From: Streptomyces aculeolatus
GTDB lineage: Bacteria; Actinomycetota; Actinomycetes; Streptomycetales; Streptomycetaceae
Assembly: GCF_020400605.1 (NCBI RefSeq)
Contig: NZ_JAINRD010000042.1
Location: 1 to 35,846, forward strand
Length of the DNA: 35,846 nucleotides
Direction of reading: 5' to 3'
Under the pieces are notes generated by a model that saw only the letters and a list, made by a program, of their open reading frames with translations, made no database searches and was not told where the DNA came from. Shown one piece after another: positions 22,894 to 30,555 of this stretch. How positions within the stretch are numbered: position 1 is the stretch's first letter; each line of letters opens with the position of its first letter. Position numbers and translations under genes: made by a program.

Positions 22894-24104
22894 CCCGCAC
22901 CTCCAGCGTGGTGCGCCGGGCGCCGGGCAAGCTGTTCGTCGCGGGCGAGTACGCGGTGGTCGAACCCGGCGTCCCGGCGGTCCTGGTGGCGGTGGACCGC
23001 GAGATCACCGTGACCGTCTCGCCCCTGGACGGCACCGGGGTGGAGATCTCCTCCGACCTGACCGCGGGCCCGGTGCGCTGGCACTGGGCCGGCGGCCGCC
23101 TCGAACCCGACACCACACACCACCCCACCACCAGCGACACCGACACCAGCGGCAGCGACACCAGCGGCAGCAGCGGTGGCGGTGGCGACGCCGGCAGCAG
23201 CAACGGCGCCGGCAGCAGCGGTGGTGGTGGGGTGCGTGGGGCGTTGGGGCATGTGGTCTCGGCGGTGGAGACGACGGCGGGGCTGCTGGCCGAACACGGC
23301 GTGGCGGCCCCGGCGATGGGCGTGCGCATCGAGAGCAACCTGCACGACAACGGCCGCAAGTACGGCCTGGGCTCCAGCGGCGCGGTGACCGTGGCGGCCG
23401 TCGCGGCCGTCGCGGCGTTTTGCGGCCTGGACCTGCCGGCCGGGGACCGCTTCCGCCTGGCGATGCTCGCCACCGCCCGTATCGACCCCAAAGGCTCCGG
23501 CGGCGACCTGGCGGCCAGCACGTGGGGCGGCTGGATCTCCTACCAGGCGCCCGACCGCGACTTCGTCGTGGACCTGGCCCGGCGCCGCGGCACCGCCGAG
23601 GCGCTGCGCGCGCCCTGGCCGCATTTCGCGGTACGCCCGCTGCCGCCGCCGGCCGGCTTGGACTTCCAGGTCGGCTGGACCGGGAGCCCGGCGTCCACCG
23701 CGTCGCTGGTGGCCTCGCTGCACCGGCGGACCTGGCGGCACAGCCCGTCGCACCGCGCGTTCGTCGCCACCAGCACCGGCATCGTCCACGCCGTGGCCGA
23801 CGCCCTCGACAAGGGCGACGGCCCGGGCCTGCTGCACCAGATCCGCCGGGCCCGCAGCGAACTGGCCCGGCTGGACGACGAAGTCGGCCTGGGCATCTTC
23901 ACCACCGAACTGACGGCACTGTGCGACGCCGCCGAGGCCGTCGGCGGCGCCGCCAAACCCTCCGGGGCCGGCGGCGGCGACTGCGGCATCGCCCTGCTGC
24001 CCGCCCACGCCCCCCACGACATCTCGCGGCTGCGGCAACGGTGGGCCGCGGCCGGGGTCCTGCCCCTGCCCCTGGATCCCGCCCCCGAAAGGAACCCCCG
24101 ATGA
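22890..24104 (+). CDS. mvaK2: Phosphomevalonate kinase
   Basis: 404 aa. GHMP family: RRAPGKLFVAGEYAVVEPG at 9-27, ATP loop YGLGSSGAV at 158-166, C-terminal PSGAGGGDCGIAL. It forms diphosphomevalonate. Residues 74-114 are a Ser/Gly/Thr/Asp low-complexity insert (DNA about 23110-23232) that interrupts the N-terminal domain between two beta strands; orthologues I remember have a much shorter loop. Starts in ATGA overlap with the decarboxylase gene and ends in ATGA overlap with the isomerase gene. Codon use starts to move from NNG to NNC/NNA in its last third. Confidence 0.93.
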   Translation: MTRTSSVVRRAPGKLFVAGEYAVVEPGVPAVLVAVDREITVTVSPLDGTGVEISSDLTAGPVRWHWAGGRLEPDTTHHPTTSDTDTSGSDTSGSSGGGGDAGSSNGAGSSGGGGVRGALGHVVSAVETTAGLLAEHGVAAPAMGVRIESNLHDNGRKYGLGSSGAVTVAAVAAVAAFCGLDLPAGDRFRLAMLATARIDPKGSGGDLAASTWGGWISYQAPDRDFVVDLARRRGTAEALRAPWPHFAVRPLPPPAGLDFQVGWTGSPASTASLVASLHRRTWRHSPSHRAFVATSTGIVHAVADALDKGDGPGLLHQIRRARSELARLDDEVGLGIFTTELTALCDAAEAVGGAAKPSGAGGGDCGIALLPAHAPHDISRLRQRWAAAGVLPLPLDPAPERNPR

Positions 24105-25240
24105 GCGGTCAGCGCAAGGACGACCACGTCCGCCTCGCCATGGAACAGCACCGGGCCCGCAGCGGCATCAACCAGTTCGACGAGGTGTCGTTCGTCCACC
24201 ACGCCCTGGCCGGCATCGACCGGCCCGACGTGTCACTGGCCACCGCCTTCGCCGGCATCCACTGGCCCGCCCCCCTCTACATCAACGCGATGACCGGCGG
24301 CAGCGTCAAAACCGGCGAGATCAACCGGAACCTGGCCACCGCCGCCCGCGAAGCCGGCGTGCCCATCGCCTCCGGCTCGATGAACGCCTACCTCAAAGAC
24401 CCCTCCTGCGCCGACACCTTCCGCGTCCTGCGCACCCACAACCCCCGCGGGTTCGTCATGGCGAACATCAACGCCACCACCACCGTCGACGGCGCACAGC
24501 GCGCCATCGACCTGCTGCAGGCCGACGCCCTGCAGATCCACATCAACACCGCGCAGGAAACACCCATGCCCGAAGGCGACCGGTCCTTCGCCTCCTGGGG
24601 CCCGCAGATCCACAAAATCGCCGCGGCCGTCGACATCCCCGTCATCGTCAAGGAAGTCGGCAACGGCCTCAGCCGCCAAAGCGTCCACACCCTGGCCGCA
24701 CTCGGCGTCACGGCAGCCGACGTCAGCGGCCGCGGCGGCACCGACTTCGCCCGCATCGAAAACGGCCGCCGCGAACACGCCGACTACGCCTTCCTGACCG
24801 GCTGGGGCCAATCCACCGCCGCCTGCCTCCTCGACGCCCAGGACGCCACCATCCCCCTGCTCGCCTCCGGCGGCGTACGCACCCCCCTGGACGTCGCCCG
24901 CGCACTGGCCCTGGGCGCCGTGGCCGTCGGCTCCTCCGGCGGATTCCTGCGCACCCTGACCGACGGCGGCGTCGGCGCCCTGGTCACCCAGCTGACGACC
25001 TGGCTCGACCAACTCGCCGCACTGCAGACCATGCTCGGCGCCCCCACCCCCGCCGACCTCACCCGCTGCGACCTGCTCATCCACGGCCAACTGCGGGAAT
25101 TCTGCACCGACCGCGGCATCGACACCCGCCGCCTGGCCCAACGCACCCCCACCACCCCCACCAGCCCCGCCACCGCCGGCACCGCGTCCGGCGCGGCTGC
25201 GGGTGGCGCCCTCAACGAGATGACGGGAAGCACACGATGA
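24101..25240 (+). CDS. fni: Type 2 isopentenyl diphosphate isomerase (FMN-dependent)
   Basis: 379 aa. Begins RKDDHVRLAMEQ, then FDEVSFVHHALAGID and the FMN-phosphate region INAMTGGS at 61-68; later TAADVSGRGGTDFARIE and LLASGGVRTPLDVARALALGA. It interconverts IPP and DMAPP and uses reduced FMN, typical of Streptomyces mevalonate clusters where this class was first described (CL190). About 30 C-terminal Thr/Pro/Ala-rich residues exceed the family core. ATG in ATGA overlap with the kinase stop, with GAAAGGA about 8 nt upstream. Confidence 0.95.
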   Translation: MSGQRKDDHVRLAMEQHRARSGINQFDEVSFVHHALAGIDRPDVSLATAFAGIHWPAPLYINAMTGGSVKTGEINRNLATAAREAGVPIASGSMNAYLKDPSCADTFRVLRTHNPRGFVMANINATTTVDGAQRAIDLLQADALQIHINTAQETPMPEGDRSFASWGPQIHKIAAAVDIPVIVKEVGNGLSRQSVHTLAALGVTAADVSGRGGTDFARIENGRREHADYAFLTGWGQSTAACLLDAQDATIPLLASGGVRTPLDVARALALGAVAVGSSGGFLRTLTDGGVGALVTQLTTWLDQLAALQTMLGAPTPADLTRCDLLIHGQLREFCTDRGIDTRRLAQRTPTTPTSPATAGTASGAAAGGALNEMTGSTR

Positions 25241-26298
25241 GCGAAGCACACGCGATAGCCGGGGTCCCGATGAAGTGGGTCGGGCCCCTGCGCATCTCGG
25301 GAAACATCGCCGACACCGAGACCCACGTCCCCCTGGCCACCTACGAATCACCCCTGTGGCCCTCGGTGGGCCGCGGCGCGAAAGTCTCCATGCTCACCGA
25401 AGCGGGCATCGTCGCCACCCTCGTCGACGAGCGGATGACCCGCTCGGTCCTCGTCGAGGCCACCGACGCGGCCACCGCGCACCGCGCCGCGCAGAGCCTC
25501 GAGACGAACATCGACGAACTACGCGACATCGTCCGCGGCTGCAGCCGATTCGCCCGCCTGATCGGCATCCGCCACGAGATCACCGCGAACCTGCTGTTCA
25601 TCCGCTTCGAGTTCGCCACCGGCGACGCCTCCGGCCACAACATGGCCACCCTCGCCTCCGACGCACTCCTCAAACACCTCCTGCACACCATCCCCGGCAT
25701 CTCCTACGGATCGATCTCCGGGAACTACTGCACCGACAAGAAAGCCACCGCGATCAACGGCATCCTCGGCCGCGGCAAGAACGTCGTCACCGAACTCCTC
25801 ATCCCCCGCCAGATCGTCACCGACGTCCTGCACACCACCGCCGCGAAAGTCGTCGAACTCAACATCCGCAAAAACCTCCTCGGCACCCTCCTCGCCGGCG
25901 GCATCCGCTCCGCCAACGCCCACTTCGCGAACATGCTCCTCGGCTTCTACCTCGCCACCGGCCAGGACGCCGCGAACATCGTCGAAGGCTCCCAGGGCGT
26001 CACCATGGCCGAAGACCGCGACGGCGACCTCTACTTCTCCTGCACCCTGCCCAACCTCATCGTCGGCACCGTAGGAAACGGCAAAGGACTCGGCTTCGTC
26101 GAGACCAACCTCACCCGCCTCGGCTGCCGCACCGAAGCCGAACCCGGCCACAACGCACGACGACTCGCCGTCATCGCAGCCGCCACCGTCCTGTGCGGCG
26201 AACTCTCCCTCCTCGCCGCACAGACCAACCCCGGCGAACTCATGCGCGCACACATCCAACTCGAACGCGACAACACGACAGCAAAGGTTGGTGCCTAG
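25237..26298 (+). CDS. mvaA: HMG-CoA reductase (class I, NADPH type)
   Basis: 353 aa, catalytic domain only, no membrane part. Catalytic residues by motif: E37 in ATYESPLWPSVGRG, K168/K169 in CTDKKATAING, D244 in ATGQDAANIVEGSQG, H339 in LMRAHIQLERD. NADPH motif DASGHNMAT at 130-138. It reduces HMG-CoA to mevalonate. Starts in ATGA overlap with the isomerase gene; 3 bp separate its TAG from the next ATG. Third codon positions are mostly C with A next, and G is scarce. Confidence 0.96.
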   Translation: MSEAHAIAGVPMKWVGPLRISGNIADTETHVPLATYESPLWPSVGRGAKVSMLTEAGIVATLVDERMTRSVLVEATDAATAHRAAQSLETNIDELRDIVRGCSRFARLIGIRHEITANLLFIRFEFATGDASGHNMATLASDALLKHLLHTIPGISYGSISGNYCTDKKATAINGILGRGKNVVTELLIPRQIVTDVLHTTAAKVVELNIRKNLLGTLLAGGIRSANAHFANMLLGFYLATGQDAANIVEGSQGVTMAEDRDGDLYFSCTLPNLIVGTVGNGKGLGFVETNLTRLGCRTEAEPGHNARRLAVIAAATVLCGELSLLAAQTNPGELMRAHIQLERDNTTAKVGA

Positions 26299-26301
26299 GA
26301 C

Positions 26302-27471
26302 ATGCCCGACCCGCTCGGAATCCACGACCTGTCATTCGCCACCACCGAATACGTCCTCCCCCACACCGCACTCGCCGCACACAACGGCACCGACGTCGCG
26401 AAATACCACATAGGCATCGGCCAGGAATCGATGAGCGTCCCCGCCGCCGACGAGGACATCGTCACCATGGCCGCAGCCGCCGCCGCACCCATCATCACCC
26501 GCCACGGCAGCAGCCAGATCCGCACCGTCGTCCTGGCCACCGAATCCTCCATCGACCAGGCCAAATCAGCCGGCGTCTGGGTCCACTCCCTCCTCGGCCT
26601 GCCCTCAGCCACCCGCGTCGTCGAACTCAAACAAGCCTGCTACGGCGCCACAGCAGCCCTCCAGTTCGCCATCGGCCTCATACGCCGCGACCCCACCCAA
26701 CACGTCCTCGTCATCGCATCCGACATCTCCAAATACGACGCCGACAGCCCCGGCGAAGCAACCCAAGGCGCCGCAGCAGTAGCCATGCTCGTCAGCACCA
26801 ACCCCGCACTCGCCACCATCGAAGACCCCTCAGGACTCTTCACCGCCGACGTCATGGACTTCTGGCGCCCCAACTACCGCGACACCGCACTCGTCGACGG
26901 ACAAGAATCCATCAACGCCTACCTCCAAGCCGTCGAAGGCACCTGGAAGGACTACACAGAACAAGGCGGCCACAAACTCGACGAATTCGCCGCGTTCTGC
27001 TACCACCAGCCCTTCACCAAAATGGCGTACAAAGCACACCGCCACCTCCTGAACTACAACGAACGCGACACCGACAAACACACCATCGAACAAGCCCTCG
27101 CCCAAACCACCACCTACAACAACGTCGTAGGCAACAGCTACACCGCATCCGTCTACCTCGCCCTGGCCGCACTCCTCGACCAGGCAGACGACCTCACCGG
27201 CCGCCCCATCGGCCTGTTCAGCTACGGCTCCGGCAGCGTCGCCGAATTCTTCGCCGCCACCCCCACACCCGGCTACCGCCACCACCTGCGCACCCAGGCG
27301 AACCGCGACGCCATCACCCGCCGCACACCCCTCGACTACCCCGCCTACCTCGCCCTCCACGAACACACCCTCCCCACCGACGGCGGCAACCACCACACCC
27401 CCACCCAAACCACAGGCCCCTACCGACTCTCCGGCCTCAACAACCACAAACGCATCTACGAAACCCGCTAA
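26302..27471 (+). CDS. mvaS: HMG-CoA synthase
   Basis: 389 aa thiolase-fold enzyme. Catalytic residues: E81 (LATESSIDQ), C113 (LKQACYGATAAL), H235 (CYHQPFTKM). It condenses acetyl-CoA with acetoacetyl-CoA. The acetoacetyl-CoA should come from the NphT7-type gene at 28485. Codons ending in G are strikingly rare compared with mevalonate kinase in the same operon; GAA, CAA, GCA and ACA are frequent. Last gene of the overlapping block before a 1-kb gap. Confidence 0.96.
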   Translation: MPDPLGIHDLSFATTEYVLPHTALAAHNGTDVAKYHIGIGQESMSVPAADEDIVTMAAAAAAPIITRHGSSQIRTVVLATESSIDQAKSAGVWVHSLLGLPSATRVVELKQACYGATAALQFAIGLIRRDPTQHVLVIASDISKYDADSPGEATQGAAAVAMLVSTNPALATIEDPSGLFTADVMDFWRPNYRDTALVDGQESINAYLQAVEGTWKDYTEQGGHKLDEFAAFCYHQPFTKMAYKAHRHLLNYNERDTDKHTIEQALAQTTTYNNVVGNSYTASVYLALAALLDQADDLTGRPIGLFSYGSGSVAEFFAATPTPGYRHHLRTQANRDAITRRTPLDYPAYLALHEHTLPTDGGNHHTPTQTTGPYRLSGLNNHKRIYETR

Positions 27472-28484
27472 CCCCCACCCCGCACCCGCACCCGCACCCG
27501 GCACACAAGCCCCCGCGGAAGCCGCGGCACACACGGCCCCAGGCCGACACGAAGGCGAGCACACAGACCGGCGCGGAAGCCGCCACAGGCCACCGCAGAG
27601 GCCGACCAACGGGCCGGCCCACAACCGGCGCGCAACCGGGCGCACAAGCCGGCCCACAGGCCGGCGCGCAGACCGCAGGCACACAAGGCCGGCCCCACAG
27701 ACCTACGCGGAACCCGGCACACGAACCGCCGCGGAAGCCGACCCCCCGGGGGGGGCAGGCCCGCAACCGGGCGCACAACCAGGCACACAGACACGGCACG
27801 CAGACCACGGCACGCACACGGCCCACAAGGCCGACGCAGACCGCCGCAGCCCGCCCACAGGCCGGGCACGAACGCCGCCACCGCCGCACAAGCCGACCCC
27901 CGGGCCGGCCCACAACCCGGCCGCCACACCGGCACCCGGACGCGGCGAGCAACCGGCCCACCAGCCGGGCGTGCAAGCCCCGGCACACAGCCGGCACAGG
28001 CCGCAGCACGTGGGCCTCCGGCAGGCCGGGACGTACAGGCAGGCAGGCACAGGCCACCGCGCAGACCGGCCCACAAGCCGGGCACATGCCAACCGCCACA
28101 CAAGCCGGGGACGTGCCGGCCGGCACACGAGCCGGCGCAGCCCGCGGCACGCACGCTGACACGGGCCGGGACCTGCAGGCAGCCGGCGCAGCCCGAGGCG
28201 CGCACACCGGCACAGGCCGGGGATGTGCAGCCGCACAGGCCGCGGCACGCAGGCCGGGCACGCAGGCAGGCGCAGGCCGGGCAGGCGCGAGCCGGCCCGC
28301 CTCAGGCGGCCACGCACCACCCCGGGCCCGCTCCGGGCCCCCACCACCGCACCGCGCACGCCGCACAACTCCAGCCGTACAGCTCACGCCGCACCCGCTT
28401 ATGCCGCACCGCTCTTGCGGTTCCGCTTTATGCCGCGTGCGGCGGGCAGTCCTGCACAACCATCCGAAGGGAGGGCACACACAC
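27472..28484 (+). other. 1-kb C/A-rich low-complexity gap within the isoprenoid locus
   Basis: No gene supported. The sequence is built from degenerate short units such as CGGGCACA, GGCACACAAGCC and CCGGCCCACA in irregular order. Frames are open on both strands, but only because the repeat lacks stop codons, and the translations are Ala/Gly/Thr/Arg/Pro-rich without family features. No promoter seen. The last 20 bp carry the ribosome site (GGGAGGG) of the next gene. Confidence 0.6.
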
Positions 28485-29516
28485 ATGACGCACACCCCGA
28501 CCACCTATACCGGCGTGCCGGACCGGATCGCCCCCAGCATCGACGTCCGGATCCTGGGAACCGGCGGCTACGTACCCGACCGCATCGTCACCAACGACGA
28601 AGTCGGCACCCCCGCCGAAGTCGACGACGAATGGATCACCCGGAAAACCGCGATCCGCGAACGCCGCTGGGCCGCCCCCGGCCAGGCCACCTCCGACCTC
28701 GCCACCGAAGCAGCCCACGCCGCCATGCAATCCGCGGGCATCACCCCCGCACAACTCTCCGTCATCGCCGTCGCCACCTCCACCCCCGACCGCCCCCAAC
28801 CCCCCACAGCCGCCTACGTCCAACGCAACCTCGGCGCCTCCGGCACCGCCGCCTTCGACGTCAACGCCGTCTGCTCCGGCACCGTCTTCGCCCTCTCCGC
28901 CGTCGGCAGCGTCATCCTCAGACGAGGCGGCTACGCACTCGTCATCGGCGCCGACACCTACTCCCGCATCCTCAACCCCACCGACCGCAGGACCGTCGTC
29001 CTCTTCGGAGACGGCGCCGGCGCCATGGTCCTGGGCACCACACCCCACGGCCCCCTCGTCCGACACGTCGCACTCCACACCTTCGGCGACCTCTCCCACC
29101 TCATCGAAGTCCCCGCCGGCGGCAGCCGCACCCCCCTCGACCACAACAACCTCGACACCGGACAGCAATACTTCACCATGAACGGACGCGAAGTACGCCG
29201 CTTCGTCGTCGAACAACTCCCCCAACTCATCAAAGAATTCCTCCACGAAGCCGGCGTAGAACCCACCGACATCCACCACATCATCCCCCACCAAGCAAAC
29301 GGCGTCATGCTCGACTCCATGACCCAGGACCTCGCCATGCCCAACGCCACCATGCACCGCACACTCACCCACTACGGAAACACCGGAGCCGCCTCCATCC
29401 CCATCACCCTCGACACCGCCGCCCGCACCGGCGCCTTCCAACCAGGCCAACTCATCCTCCTCGCCGGATTCGGCGGCGGCATGGCCACCAGCTTCGCCCT
29501 CATCGAATGGCACTAA
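28485..29516 (+). CDS. nphT7: KAS III-like acetoacetyl-CoA synthase (NphT7 type)
   Basis: 343 aa. FabH fold with catalytic C130 (NAVCSGTVFAL), H269 (IIPHQANGV) and N299 (HYGNTGAAS). The NphT7 group condenses acetyl-CoA with malonyl-CoA irreversibly to acetoacetyl-CoA and is found only with mevalonate clusters of this kind, so it should feed the HMG-CoA synthase. A plain FabH for fatty acids is the alternative but less likely here. ATG 28485 with GGGAGGG about 9 nt upstream. Same G-poor codon use as the HMG-CoA synthase gene. Transcription may continue from the mevalonate operon across the 1-kb gap or start in it. Confidence 0.93.
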   Translation: MTHTPTTYTGVPDRIAPSIDVRILGTGGYVPDRIVTNDEVGTPAEVDDEWITRKTAIRERRWAAPGQATSDLATEAAHAAMQSAGITPAQLSVIAVATSTPDRPQPPTAAYVQRNLGASGTAAFDVNAVCSGTVFALSAVGSVILRRGGYALVIGADTYSRILNPTDRRTVVLFGDGAGAMVLGTTPHGPLVRHVALHTFGDLSHLIEVPAGGSRTPLDHNNLDTGQQYFTMNGREVRRFVVEQLPQLIKEFLHEAGVEPTDIHHIIPHQANGVMLDSMTQDLAMPNATMHRTLTHYGNTGAASIPITLDTAARTGAFQPGQLILLAGFGGGMATSFALIEWH

Positions 29517-29799
29517 CCCCCCAACCACCCCCCACAAACCACACCAGCACACACCCAGCCACCACAACAACAGCACCAGAAACAGAAACAGCGCAGCAGC
29601 CGAAAACCGGAAACCGGAATGGCAACCACCCCGGGCCATCAAACACCCCGCACCCGCCACACACGCAACCCGACAGACAGCCCCCCGGTCACCGTCTTCG
29701 TGGCTCCGCAATGGGGCCCCGGGCCTTCGCATCCGGCATGACTTCCCCCTTCCGGTTGCGGTCGATGATCCGGGGGGTGGTGTCACCGGGTCCGCAGGC

Positions 29800-30114
29800 A
29801 TCACCGGCGACCCTCCGCCCCGGCGAGGCCAAGACCGACACGAAGGACGCGTTCATCATCGCGGACGCGGCCCGCGCGATGCCCCCCGCGCTGCGGGCGA
29901 TCGACGGCGAGGGCAAGACCATCGCCGAGCTGGAGTTGACCGCCGGCTTCGACGACGACCCGGCCGGCAAGGCAACCAGGGCCGCGAACCGGCTGCACGG
30001 CCTGTTGACACAGATCCACCCGCCGCCGGAACCGGTGCTGGGCCCGCGGTTGCAGCACCCGGCCGTCCTCACCCTCCTAAAACGGTTCGGGTCACCGGCC
30101 CTCTCGGACCCCTG
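29800..30114 (+). pseudogene. IS110-family transposase remnant
   Basis: About 100 codons resemble the DEDD catalytic part of IS110/IS116/IS902 transposases: PGEAKTDTKDAFIIADAARA, then AELELTAGFDDDPAGKATRAANRLHGLLTQ, PVLGPRLQHPAVLTLL and RFGSPAL. The N-terminus and the whole C-terminal half, including the Ser catalytic region, are missing, and no element ends are visible. It marks the right border of the isoprenoid genes. Confidence 0.8.
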
Positions 30115-30555
30115 GGCCAGCACCGGGCCCAGACGAGGACCGCAACGCCACGGAGCGCGACCAGGCAAAGCGACCGCGACCCCACCCGTCCGCACGGCGA
30201 GGCCCAGCCACTGCCCGAGCCGGGCAAAACACCGCCCGACGGCAGCCACACCCCCTGAACGCCCCGGCACGCACCACGACATCGAAGCCGAGCACACAGG
30301 CCCGCGGCGCGACCTCACCCCTCGAGCGACCACCGGCCCCGCCCAGGACTGCAGAATCACCACACGGCCACCACACCGACGCAGGCACCCACCATCACAC
30401 GGGAACAGCTGTCGGCGTACAAGTGAAGGTGCGCCACTTCGTACGGAGGAACGTGCACCGTTCTCGGTGCGGTGATGGTGTGGGGCCGGGGGCACGTAAC
30501 CTGCGTGGGGGCGCTGGACGTCGGCGCCGGCGCCGGGGTGGGGAAGGGGGCCGGG
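30115..30555. other. Region between IS110 remnant and kinase gene, no gene seen
   Basis: Degenerate C/A-rich sequence with no coding signature. The promoter of the kinase-Hsp70 gene should lie in the last 150 bp, but no clear hexamers are visible. Confidence 0.4.

Noticed and set aside
27472..28484. A repeat-protein gene in the low-complexity gap
   Set aside because: Several frames on both strands are open at once, there is no ribosome site with a start, and the period is irregular, so the openness is a composition effect.
25275..29516. A 1413-codon open frame on the plus strand
   Set aside because: Its first part is out of frame with the HMG-CoA reductase and synthase genes, and its middle is low-complexity sequence. 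Only the last 343 codons (from 28485) are a real gene.
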